NCBI GenBank assembly: GCA_003219125.1
Contig: QHPP01000110.1
Span: forward strand, 1-47,068
DNA: 47,068 nucleotides
Source: Verrucomicrobiota bacterium
GTDB taxonomy: Bacteria; Verrucomicrobiota; Verrucomicrobiia; Chthoniobacterales; UBA10450
Reading direction: 5' to 3'
Part shown: piece after piece, positions 8,154 through 15,171 of the stretch
Position numbering within the stretch: position 1 is the first letter of the stretch
Layout: each line of letters starts with the position of its first letter
Translations under genes and position numbers: made by a program
Notes under the pieces: generated by a model
Told to the model about the DNA's origin: nothing
Databases searched by the model: none
Seen by the model: only the letters and a program-made list of their open reading frames with translations

Positions 8154-8954
8154 TCACTGCCCCATCTCCTTCCCACTAGTGGCGACAATCGCCTCCGGCC
8201 GATACATGTCGCGATTGCTCCCTTGAAATTCGGCTTTCAGTTTCACTTGGAAATGTGAGAGGTCGACCAAGTCCCAACGGGTGAATTTCCACCGCCGGAC
8301 AGCCACCGATTTCTCATGTTCAAACCCGACAATGAAATGCACTGCGTCCTCGCGCACTTTGTTGGTCGCGATCCTCGGTTCGAAATAAAAAGTGCGAAAC
8401 GAACTGTCGCGGCTCCCGACTGCGTAAAGTTTCGGATCGAGATAATAAACCCGATGCGATTCTTGATCGACCAGTTCCAGATCGGGATAACCGGAGCGTT
8501 GTTTTCCACCCGCCGCTGTCTTCGGAAAATCACAGGCCAGACCCGGCGTTTTGTTCAAGAGCTCGTGGATTAAATCCTCAAAATGACTGCTCACTTCGTT
8601 TATACGCGGAATTCCCTGAATCGCGCTCTCGGGCGCATTCAATCGCGCCATCACTTCATCGAGCACGGCACTGATTTGTTTCACTACCCGCGCGTCGGTT
8701 TCATCTTTCGGATTGAAGGCAAGAACATGCTTTCCGGTTGCATCGAGAATCACTTCGCTAAAGGGGATTCCACGCAGCCGCGTATCTTCTTGGAGCAACC
8801 AAGGAATTAACGCATCGGCCGGCGTTTTTTCGTTTGTTTTCGACGCGGCGATGGCTTGCGCTTGAATGTTCCAGACAAACACGGTTCCCGTCATCCCGAT
8901 CCCGAAAAGGCGAGAGGAGGATCTCAGAAACATTCGCCTAAAGATCGCGTTCAT
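8154..8954 (-). CDS. Exported hypothetical protein with possible PD-(D/E)xK-like core
   Basis: A 266-residue protein whose N-terminus (RRMFLRSSSRLFGIGMTGTVFVWNIQAQA) reads as a signal peptide with an AQA-type cleavage site near residue 34. No named family is recognised. The middle holds SGYPDLELVDQESHRVYYLDPKLYA, a PD...(hydrophobic)DPK pattern that resembles the metal-binding core of the PD-(D/E)xK nuclease fold, preceded by a helix-rich segment (HFEDLIHELLNKTPGL). That assignment is inference from the motif alone and unusual for an exported protein. The start overlaps the deoA end by 17 bp, so it may be translated with the upstream deoA-like gene, though a functional link is not obvious. 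Confidence 0.7.
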   Translation of the reverse strand: MNAIFRRMFLRSSSRLFGIGMTGTVFVWNIQAQAIAASKTNEKTPADALIPWLLQEDTRLRGIPFSEVILDATGKHVLAFNPKDETDARVVKQISAVLDEVMARLNAPESAIQGIPRINEVSSHFEDLIHELLNKTPGLACDFPKTAAGGKQRSGYPDLELVDQESHRVYYLDPKLYAVGSRDSSFRTFYFEPRIATNKVREDAVHFIVGFEHEKSVAVRRWKFTRWDLVDLSHFQVKLKAEFQGSNRDMYRPEAIVATSGKEMGQ

Positions 8955-10116
8955 CTCCGACCACCGCCGCCGTCCTCAGCAACGGCAAAACTCGTTCAAG
9001 AGCGTCGTTCGTTCGCGCATGCACACGCATAAGTGGTTCATCTCGCTGCACTCTCTCGCCGATTTTTTTCAAATCGGAAATGCCGACGGCGAAATCAATC
9101 TTGTCCTCTACTTGTTGGCGGCCACCGCCAAGCAGGAGCGAGGCGCGACCGATCGTTTCCGCGTCCATGGCAGTGATTTTACCGTCGCGATCGGAGGTGA
9201 TTTCGCGGATGAGAGGCGCCCTGTAAATCGACGCGATTTTCTCCAGCACGCTGGCACTTCCATCCTGAGCTTCGACGAGGGAAACAAACTTCTTCCAGGC
9301 GCTGCCATCTTGCAGCCACTTTCGCAGTTGAGAACGCGACACGTTTGCAACTTTGGTCGCAAGGTCGAGGACCAGTTTCACGACATCTGCCGGGCCACGA
9401 CCGTGCAGAACATCGATCGCTTCCGCAAGTTCCAAGGCATTACCGACCGTGCGACCCATTGGCTCGTCCATCGCCGTGAGTAGATATGAGATTTTTGTGC
9501 CCATCCCTTCGCCAACGCGCAGCATCGCTTCTCCAAGCCATTTCGCTTTGTCACGCGTCTTCATGAATGCGCCTTTGCCGAATCGTACGTTGAGGACGAG
9601 CCGATCTAGATTTTCCGCCAGCTTCTTACACATGATGCTGGCGACGATGAGGGGCCGCGACGGCACGGTCCCGGTGACGTCGCGCAGCGCATAAAGTTTC
9701 TTGTCGGCCGGACAAATCTCGGCCGTTTGTCCAATCATGAAAACGCCGATGCGCTCGAGTTGTTTGATCGCGCGCGTTCGATCCAGGTTCACATTGAAGC
9801 CAGGAATGCTTTCGAGTTTATCAAGCGTGCCGCCAGTGATATCCAGACCGCGGCCGGACATCATTGGCACCCAAACTTCATCGCAGGCCAGCAGCGGTGC
9901 CAGAACCAGTGAAGTCTTTCCGCCAATTGCGCCGGTCGAATGTTTGTCGACCTTGGGCGGCGAGTTTGGCGGATATTCGAATATCTGGCCGCTCTCCAGC
10001 ATCGCTTTGGTCAGATGCCACGTTTCCATGTCGCTCATGCCGCGTGCGATTTCTTCCGAGCTCAATTCGCCGCCATCGCGCTTCTTCTCAATCAGCGATG
10101 GAAAGTGCATGATCAA
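8938..10116 (-). CDS. deoA: Thymidine/pyrimidine-nucleoside phosphorylase with internal N-terminal deletion
   Basis: Phosphorolyses (deoxy)pyrimidine nucleosides to base and sugar 1-phosphate. Family motifs are clear: KKRDGGELSSEEI, DKHSTGAIGGKTSL (usually TGGVGDK), the signature SGRGLDITGGTLDKLESIPGF, ADKKLYALRDVTGTV and ASIMCKKLAE. The length is 392 against about 430-440 for the family. Comparing the start with known members, about 26 residues are missing between SSEEIA (about residue 24) and RGMSDMETWHLTKAML, i.e. the helix pair that normally reads ...GEIPDYQMAA... The frame is kept. The gene precedes an exported hypothetical and follows a short ALDH-like gene, the arrangement of deoxynucleoside catabolic loci. 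Whether the deletion leaves an active dimer is unclear, since this helical domain contributes to dimerisation. Confidence 0.88.
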   Translation of the reverse strand: MIMHFPSLIEKKRDGGELSSEEIARGMSDMETWHLTKAMLESGQIFEYPPNSPPKVDKHSTGAIGGKTSLVLAPLLACDEVWVPMMSGRGLDITGGTLDKLESIPGFNVNLDRTRAIKQLERIGVFMIGQTAEICPADKKLYALRDVTGTVPSRPLIVASIMCKKLAENLDRLVLNVRFGKGAFMKTRDKAKWLGEAMLRVGEGMGTKISYLLTAMDEPMGRTVGNALELAEAIDVLHGRGPADVVKLVLDLATKVANVSRSQLRKWLQDGSAWKKFVSLVEAQDGSASVLEKIASIYRAPLIREITSDRDGKITAMDAETIGRASLLLGGGRQQVEDKIDFAVGISDLKKIGERVQRDEPLMRVHARTNDALERVLPLLRTAAVVGDERDL

Positions 10117-10210
10117 AACGTGGAGTAATGGAGTGGTGGAGTAGTGGAGTAATGGAATTCAAAGCGACAGCTTTGCGTCCGGCTTGTCATTACTCCAACA
10201 CTCCATCACC
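10117..10210. repeat. GGAGTAATGGAGT-type inverted repeat
   Basis: Directly before deoA the sequence GTGGAGTAATGGAGTGGTGG is followed by a second GTGGAGTAATGG unit. The complementary form CATTACTCCAACACTCCA appears at about 10188-10205 after a 35-bp loop. It is a short structured element separating the ALDH-like gene from deoA, with internal tandem TGGAGT units. Confidence 0.6.
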
Positions 10211-10223
10211 ACTGCCCCGGCTG

Positions 10224-11096
10224 CTAGAGTCCGATCGGATGCCACGCGGTTTTCATCTCGACGGTATCGAGAATCCAGTACGGGTTTTCCGCGTCGCGGC
10301 CGAAGTAATTCAAGATGGAGCGACGGACGTAGCGCTTGACGTTGATGGCCGCGCCGGCTTGCAATTTCTCGCCGATTTTGTCCTCGCCGCTGGCATCGAC
10401 AATTGCATTAACGTCCATATGACTTGCGAAATGTGGCGCGAGCTCGCTGCGATCACCTGCGAGAAGATTGAAGACACCGGCCGGAAGGTCACTCGTCGCG
10501 ATGATTTCGGAAAAGGTAAGCGGAGCGAGCGCGTTCGCGGTCGAAGCGAGCGCGATGACGCTGTTGCCGCTGGCGATGATGGGAGCGACAACCGATACCA
10601 GCCCGAGCAAGGCCGGCTCATCCGGCGCCAGCGCGATCACCACGCCCGTCGGTTCGGGGATCGTAAAATTGAAATGCGACGTCGCGACCGAATTTATCGA
10701 TCCGAGAATTTGCGAAAACTTGTCCGTCCAACCGGCGTAGTAAACCAGGCGATCAATCGCGGCCGTTACTTCGCGGCGCGCCTGCGCCGCCGCGCTGCCA
10801 ACGCGGGCAAGCTCGCTTTCCAGCTCGCGGCGGCGCGCTTCCAACATTTCGGCTGCGCGATACAAGATTTGGCTGCGCAAATAAGGGCTGCATTTCGTCC
10901 AGCCCGCGACTGCACTTCGTCCCGCCCGGACCGAATCGCGAAAATCTTTTCGCGATGCACGACAGTAATTGGCCAGCACGTTTCCATGCGCATCACGCGC
11001 GGCGATGACGCGGCCATTTTCACCGCGGGCGAATTTTCCGCCGATGAAAAGCTTGTAGGTTTTCTGCACCGTCAGCCGGCGCCTTTGCCTGGGCAT
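10224..11096 (-). CDS. Short aldehyde dehydrogenase-like protein lacking the catalytic domain
   Basis: A 290-residue protein starting at 11096 (MPRQRRRLTVQKTYKLFIGG). It shows ALDH N-terminal features: YKLFIGGKF, AVAGWxxxxxxxRSQILYRAAEML, and the Rossmann-type segment IPEPTGVVIALAPDEPALLG, then LPAGVFNLLAG. The sequence stops where the catalytic region would begin: no ELGGK and no GQxC nucleophile. It ends with ILDTVEMKTAWHPIGL, a tail I associate with short ALDH paralogues that accompany a full-length ALDH in deoxynucleoside loci. That association is from memory and should be treated as inference. The full-length partner is not in the window. The 5' end lies in a 268-bp tandem duplication, so an extra chimeric copy of its first codons exists upstream. 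Confidence 0.8.
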   Translation of the reverse strand: MPRQRRRLTVQKTYKLFIGGKFARGENGRVIAARDAHGNVLANYCRASRKDFRDSVRAGRSAVAGWTKCSPYLRSQILYRAAEMLEARRRELESELARVGSAAAQARREVTAAIDRLVYYAGWTDKFSQILGSINSVATSHFNFTIPEPTGVVIALAPDEPALLGLVSVVAPIIASGNSVIALASTANALAPLTFSEIIATSDLPAGVFNLLAGDRSELAPHFASHMDVNAIVDASGEDKIGEKLQAGAAINVKRYVRRSILNYFGRDAENPYWILDTVEMKTAWHPIGL

Positions 11097-11589
11097 GAAC
11101 TCAGGATTGCGCGCGCGGCGAAAAAAGAAAATGCTAAACACCTATTCGCGGATGAAACAGAGCGATAAAATTTACATAGCCGGCCACAGTGGGCTAGTCG
11201 GCACCGCCCTTGTCCGTCTGCTCAAGGCGCGCACTTTTACCAATCTGATCACTCGCCCGCGGGCGGAAGTTGATTTGCGAGACGAACGAGTGGTCCGGGA
11301 TTTTTTCGCCGATGAAAGGCCTGTAGGTTTTCTGCACCGTCAGCCGGCGCCTTTGCCTGGGCATGAACTCAGGATTGCGCGCGCGGCGAAAAAAGAAAAT
11401 GCTAAACACCTATTCGCGGATGAAACAGAGCGATAAAATTTACATAGCCGGCCACAGTGGGCTAGTCGGCACCGCCCTTGTCCGTCTGCTCAAGGCGCGC
11501 ACTTTTACCAATCTGATCACTCGCCCGCGGGCGGAAGTTGATTTGCGAGACGAACGAGTGGTCCGGGATTTTTTCGCCGATGAAAGGCC
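11054..11589. repeat. Perfect 268-bp tandem duplication (11054-11321 and 11322-11589)
   Basis: By reading, the two units are identical base for base. Each holds the first codons of the ALDH-like gene (minus), the short divergent spacer, and the first about 57 codons of fcl (plus). The outer edge near 11041-11053 (CCGATGAAAAGCT) closely matches the inner junction CCGATGAAAGGCC, consistent with slippage or unequal exchange at about 10 bp of microhomology. The outer copies keep each gene intact; the inner half-copies are chimeric. Confidence 0.95.
11152..11321 (+). pseudogene. Truncated duplicate of the fcl 5' end
   Basis: Encodes residues 1-57 of Fcl (MKQSDKIYIAGHSGLVG...) identical to the intact gene, then runs into antisense ALDH sequence and stops at 11436. 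It lacks the catalytic Tyr/Lys and cannot be an enzyme. It keeps its own start region, so it may be translated ahead of the real gene. Confidence 0.85.
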
Positions 11590-12373
11590 GGAAGTGGTGG
11601 TTCTGGCAGCAGCGAAGGTTGGCGGAATAAAAGCCAATATTGATGCGCCCGTCGAATTCCTGATCGAAAATTTACAGATCCAGAACAACGTTATTCGCGC
11701 GGCGCACGAGGCCGGGGCGCGCAAACTCTTGTTTCTCGGCAGCTCCTGCATCTATCCGAAGTTTGCTCCGCAACCAATTCCGGAGAGTACGCTGCTCAGC
11801 GGGCCGCTTGAACCGACCAACGAAGCATATGCAATCGCAAAGATCGCGGGCGTAAAATTGTGTCAGGCTTTCGCACGCGAGTACGGCGCGAATTTCATCT
11901 CGGTCATGCCAACGAATCTTTACGGCCCGGGTGATAATTTCGATCTGGAGACTTCGCACGCGCTGGCCGCGTTGTTGCGCAAGGCGCACGAAGCTAAAAT
12001 GAGCGGAGCCGGGAAGATGATAGTTTGGGGAACGGGGGAGCCGCGCCGCGAATTTCTGCATGTGGACGATTTGGCGACGGCAGTCGTATTCCTGCTCGAG
12101 AAGTACGATTCGCCGGAAATTATCAATGTTGGTTGCGGCGAAGACATTTCCATTCGGGAACTGGCGGAGTTGGTTTGTGACGTGGTCGGTTTTCGGGGCG
12201 AGCTAAAGTGGGACCGCTCAAAACCAGACGGCACTCCGCGAAAATTGCTCGACGTTTCCAAGATCAAAAAGCTCGGCTGGCGGCCTACAATTTCGCTGCG
12301 GGACGGCGTCGCCCGGCTCTACGAATGGTTCCTTGATAATTACGCGCCGCAGTCGATGGCACGTGTGCGATGA
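11420..12373 (+). CDS. fcl: GDP-L-fucose synthase
   Basis: Two-step epimerase-reductase converting GDP-4-keto-6-deoxymannose to GDP-L-fucose for surface glycans. With the start at 11420 the protein is 317 residues; an upstream ATG at 11399 is also possible. Visible features: the NADP-binding GHSGLVG (11-17), AAAKVGGI, the GSSCIYP active-site Ser/Cys region (107-113), the catalytic pair Tyr137/Lys141 (YAIAK), and PTNLYGPGDNFD. All match Fcl/WcaG. The partner GDP-mannose dehydratase (gmd) is not in the window. The stop overlaps the next gene by 4 bp (ATGA), starting a long plus-strand run. A truncated second copy of its 5' end precedes it. Confidence 0.95.
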   Translation: MKQSDKIYIAGHSGLVGTALVRLLKARTFTNLITRPRAEVDLRDERVVRDFFADERPEVVVLAAAKVGGIKANIDAPVEFLIENLQIQNNVIRAAHEAGARKLLFLGSSCIYPKFAPQPIPESTLLSGPLEPTNEAYAIAKIAGVKLCQAFAREYGANFISVMPTNLYGPGDNFDLETSHALAALLRKAHEAKMSGAGKMIVWGTGEPRREFLHVDDLATAVVFLLEKYDSPEIINVGCGEDISIRELAELVCDVVGFRGELKWDRSKPDGTPRKLLDVSKIKKLGWRPTISLRDGVARLYEWFLDNYAPQSMARVR

Positions 12374-13287
12374 AAAAACTGCGGGTTGGCGTCGTTGGCG
12401 TCGGTCATATAGGCAGCAATCATGCGCGGATTTACGCCGAACTGCCCCATGCTGAGTTTGTCGCGGTTTTCGACATCGATCCGTTACGTACTGCTGAAAT
12501 CGCGACCAAATACAAGGCCAAGGCCGCGGAATCCCTCGATGAATTTGCCGAAATGGTCGATGCGGCATCAGTCGCTACCCCGACCAACACGCATTTTCTG
12601 GTCGCGCGTGGTTTACTTGAGTGCGGCAAACATTTGCTCATCGAAAAACCGATCACCGAAAATACCGCCGACGCACGCGAGCTCGCACACCTCGCGGCCG
12701 AAAAACAGCTGGTTTTGCAGGTTGGCCATGTCGAACGCTTTAATCCCGTCCTCAGTGCGTTGGAACAGCGCCTGACTCATCCGCGTTTCATCGAAGCGCA
12801 TCGCCTCTCGCCTTATCCAAATCGCAGCACGGAGATCGGTGTTGTGCTCGATTTGATGATTCACGATCTGGAAATCATTTTGCATTTAGTGAATTCGACA
12901 GTCGAAAACATCGACGCGGTGGGCGTGCCGGTGCTGAGTCGCGGCGAAGACATTGCCAATGCCCGATTACGTTTCGCCAACGGCTGCATCGCCAACATTA
13001 CCTCCAGTCGCATCAGCCCGGAGCGGATGCGCAAGATTCGGGTCTTCCAGGAGGATGCCTATCTCTCGTTAGATTATCAGGGACAAAGCGGCGAAATTTA
13101 CCGCCGGGTCAACGGTCGGATCACGCGCGACCCGGTCGCGATTGAAAAGGAAGAGCCTCTGCGGCAACAGCTCGCTTCCTTCGTCGACTGTGCGCTCACC
13201 GGCGGCGAACCGAAAGTCTCCGGCTCCCATGCCGCCGCCGCGCTCGAGCTAGCGGTCGAAATAACGAAGCGAATCGCGACCACCTAG
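12370..13287 (+). CDS. Gfo/Idh/MocA-family oxidoreductase, possibly lipid A UDP-GlcNAc dehydrogenase (GnnA-like)
   Basis: NAD(P)-dependent sugar oxidoreductase of 305 residues. The Rossmann motif VGVVGVGHIGSNHARIY (about 5-21), the EKPITEN motif with its catalytic-region Lys, and the QVGHVERFNP and HDLEIILHL segments of the C-terminal domain are visible. It sits between fcl and lpxB, 1 bp before lpxB. In several Gram-negative lineages a Gfo/Idh gene next to lpxA/lpxB is gnnA, which oxidises UDP-GlcNAc at C3 so that GnnB can add an amine for amide-linked lipid A. The position and length fit that role, but no GnnB aminotransferase is visible, so the specific function is inference. Confidence 0.88.
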   Translation: MKKLRVGVVGVGHIGSNHARIYAELPHAEFVAVFDIDPLRTAEIATKYKAKAAESLDEFAEMVDAASVATPTNTHFLVARGLLECGKHLLIEKPITENTADARELAHLAAEKQLVLQVGHVERFNPVLSALEQRLTHPRFIEAHRLSPYPNRSTEIGVVLDLMIHDLEIILHLVNSTVENIDAVGVPVLSRGEDIANARLRFANGCIANITSSRISPERMRKIRVFQEDAYLSLDYQGQSGEIYRRVNGRITRDPVAIEKEEPLRQQLASFVDCALTGGEPKVSGSHAAAALELAVEITKRIATT

Positions 13288-13288
13288 A

Positions 13289-14527
13289 ATGCCCGAAGCA
13301 ACCGTCTATTTCGTTGCGGGCGAACACAGCGGTGACAATCATGGTGCAGCGTTGCTCAAGGCTTTGCGCGCGCGCGTCCCGGAAATGCGATTTGTGGGGC
13401 GCGGCGGGCCGAAAATGCGCATTCTCGCCGGCGGAAAGTTTCGCGATTGGATTGATGACACCGCTGTCGTCGGATTATGGGAAGTGATCAGGCGTTATCC
13501 TTTTTTTCGAAAGCAATTTCAGGCAACCATTTCGGAGATTGAATTGCTGCGGCCGAGCGCAGTCGTGCTGATCGATTACCCAGGATTTAATTTGCGCCTC
13601 GCCCGTGCGCTGCGAGCGAAATTCTCAGAGCTGAAAATTATTTATTACATTAGCCCGCAGGTTTGGGCGTGGAACCAGCGTCGCGTTTCGCAAATGGCTC
13701 AGTCCATTGATCTGATGCTCTGTATTTTTCCTTTTGAACCCGAGCTCTATGAGGCATCGGGTCTGCGCGCGATTTTTGTCGGCCATCCGATGATGTCCGT
13801 CGTCCCGACTCCCGCTTCTGTCACCCCGAGCGAAAACGCCAGTCCGGCTCGGACCGAGGGATCCCATGGCGAAAGCTTTAAGGCGACTTCCCGGGGACCC
13901 CTTCCTCCCAACCGGAGTCATGTTTCCGCTCGGGATGAAAACCTTGTCGGTTTATTTCCGGGCAGTCGCGAGCGCGAGGTGAAGAAAATTTTCCCGGTCA
14001 TGTGCGAGGCAGCCGTGGAATTGTCGCATCAAAATCATGATCTGCGGTTCGTCGTTTCTGCCGCATCCGAGCCATTGGCGGAACTCATTCGCGCCGACCT
14101 TTATGGCAAGCACGCCACCGGAAAGTTTTCCATCGTCATGGGCAACGCCCGCTCCTTAATGGCGCGGGTAAATGTCGGAATGGTTGCCTCCGGCACGGCC
14201 ACCCTCGAAGCTGCGCTTTCGGAGTTACCTTTCGTCCTGATTTATCGGGTGGCGTGGCTTACCTATTTGGCCGCCCGTCTTGTCGTGAAAGTAAAATATT
14301 TGGGTATGCCAAACGTTCTCGCCAATCGCGAGATCGTTCCCGAATTTATTCAGCACAAAGCACAGCCGCGGTCGATCGCCGCAGCGGTGGAGCGGTTGCT
14401 CACCGACAAAACGGAACGCGCGCGCATGCTCGTGGATTTTGCAAATGTCGCGCAGAAACTCGGTCGGGGCGAGGCCAGCGCAAATGCGGCCGAGGCAATC
14501 GTGACAGAATTGCGCCACGCAGCATGA
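13289..14527 (+). CDS. lpxB: Lipid-A-disaccharide synthase, with an in-frame repeat insertion
   Basis: GT19 enzyme joining UDP-diacylglucosamine and lipid X to the lipid A disaccharide at the inner membrane. Clear motifs: VAGEHSGDNHGAALLKAL, VGRGGPKM, GLWEVIRRYPFF, VVLIDYPGFNLRLAR, YISPQVWAWNQRR, FVGHPMM, LFPGSREREV and ASGTATLEAAL. At 412 residues it is about 30 longer than typical LpxB. The excess lies at about residues 178-217, between FVGHPMMSVVPTPA and ENLVGLFPGSR, and is encoded by a palindromic repeat (13820-13938). The two conserved flanks remain in frame, so the protein probably stays functional with a loop insertion. The stop overlaps the kynB start (ATGA). Confidence 0.96.
   Translation: MPEATVYFVAGEHSGDNHGAALLKALRARVPEMRFVGRGGPKMRILAGGKFRDWIDDTAVVGLWEVIRRYPFFRKQFQATISEIELLRPSAVVLIDYPGFNLRLARALRAKFSELKIIYYISPQVWAWNQRRVSQMAQSIDLMLCIFPFEPELYEASGLRAIFVGHPMMSVVPTPASVTPSENASPARTEGSHGESFKATSRGPLPPNRSHVSARDENLVGLFPGSREREVKKIFPVMCEAAVELSHQNHDLRFVVSAASEPLAELIRADLYGKHATGKFSIVMGNARSLMARVNVGMVASGTATLEAALSELPFVLIYRVAWLTYLAARLVVKVKYLGMPNVLANREIVPEFIQHKAQPRSIAAAVERLLTDKTERARMLVDFANVAQKLGRGEASANAAEAIVTELRHAA
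13820..13938. repeat. GTCATCCCGAGCG-family palindromic element inside lpxB
   Basis: Starts GTCACCCCGAGCG and ends CGCTCGGGATGA. The core GGGATCCCATGGCGAAAGC with TTTAAGG after it matches the intergenic copies at 39596-39678 (GGGATGCCGTTGGGAAACC, TTTAAGG) and 35408-35491. It is translated without a stop and adds about 40 residues rich in Ser, Pro, Arg and Gly. Confidence 0.85.
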
Positions 14528-15168
14528 GAAAGATTTGGGATATTTCGCGGCCGCTGACGAATGATCTCGCCCCCTGGCCTGGCGATACGCCATTTCGATA
14601 TGAACTAACCTGGCGTCTCAGCAAAACATGTCCGGTCAATGTCGGTGCATTGAGCATGAGCGCGCACAACGGAACGCACGCGGACGCGCCATTTCATTTC
14701 GACGAAAAAGGGCCCGCCATCGATTCCGCTTCACTCGACAATTACATTGGACCGGCGGTCGTGATCGATCTCGCAGGAAGGTTTTCCGGAACTCAGCTGT
14801 CTATCGGCGTTGCTGAGTTGGAACATGCCCGTTCGCAAATCGCCGATACGCGTCGGGTCCTCCTGAAAACGAATTGTTTTCCGGATCCGAGACGATTTCC
14901 TGATTGGATTCCAGTACTCAAATCGGAGACGATCGCTTGGTTGACCGAGCAGCGCGTTTTCTTGTTTGGCGTCGATGTTCCTTCAGTCGATCCGATCGAG
15001 GCGAAAGTTTTGGCGAATCATCAAGCTCTCGCGGCCGGAAAGATTGCCATCGTTGAATCACTCGACCTGAGCGAGATCGAAGCCGGAGTTTACCAATTTG
15101 TGGCACTGCCGCTGAAGATCATCGGTGGCGATGCTGCGCCGGTGCGTGCGCTGCTGTGGCGCGACTAG
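14524..15168 (+). CDS. kynB: Cyclase-family metal-dependent hydrolase, KynB-like arylformamidase
   Basis: A 214-residue protein beginning at the ATG that overlaps the lpxB stop; the longer open frame upstream is inside lpxB and rejected. It opens with IWDISRPLTNDLAPWPGDTPF and carries the metal motif HNGTHADAPFHF (HxGTHxDxPxH), then LFGVDVPSVDP and the C-terminal ALPLKIIGGDAAPVRALL. These match KynB, which hydrolyses N-formylkynurenine in tryptophan breakdown. No other kynurenine gene is nearby and the location between lpxB and a glycosyltransferase is odd, so a different small-molecule substrate is possible. The broader cyclase family (PF04199) is certain, KynB specificity less so. Confidence 0.88.
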   Translation: MRKIWDISRPLTNDLAPWPGDTPFRYELTWRLSKTCPVNVGALSMSAHNGTHADAPFHFDEKGPAIDSASLDNYIGPAVVIDLAGRFSGTQLSIGVAELEHARSQIADTRRVLLKTNCFPDPRRFPDWIPVLKSETIAWLTEQRVFLFGVDVPSVDPIEAKVLANHQALAAGKIAIVESLDLSEIEAGVYQFVALPLKIIGGDAAPVRALLWRD

Positions 15169-15171
15169 GCG

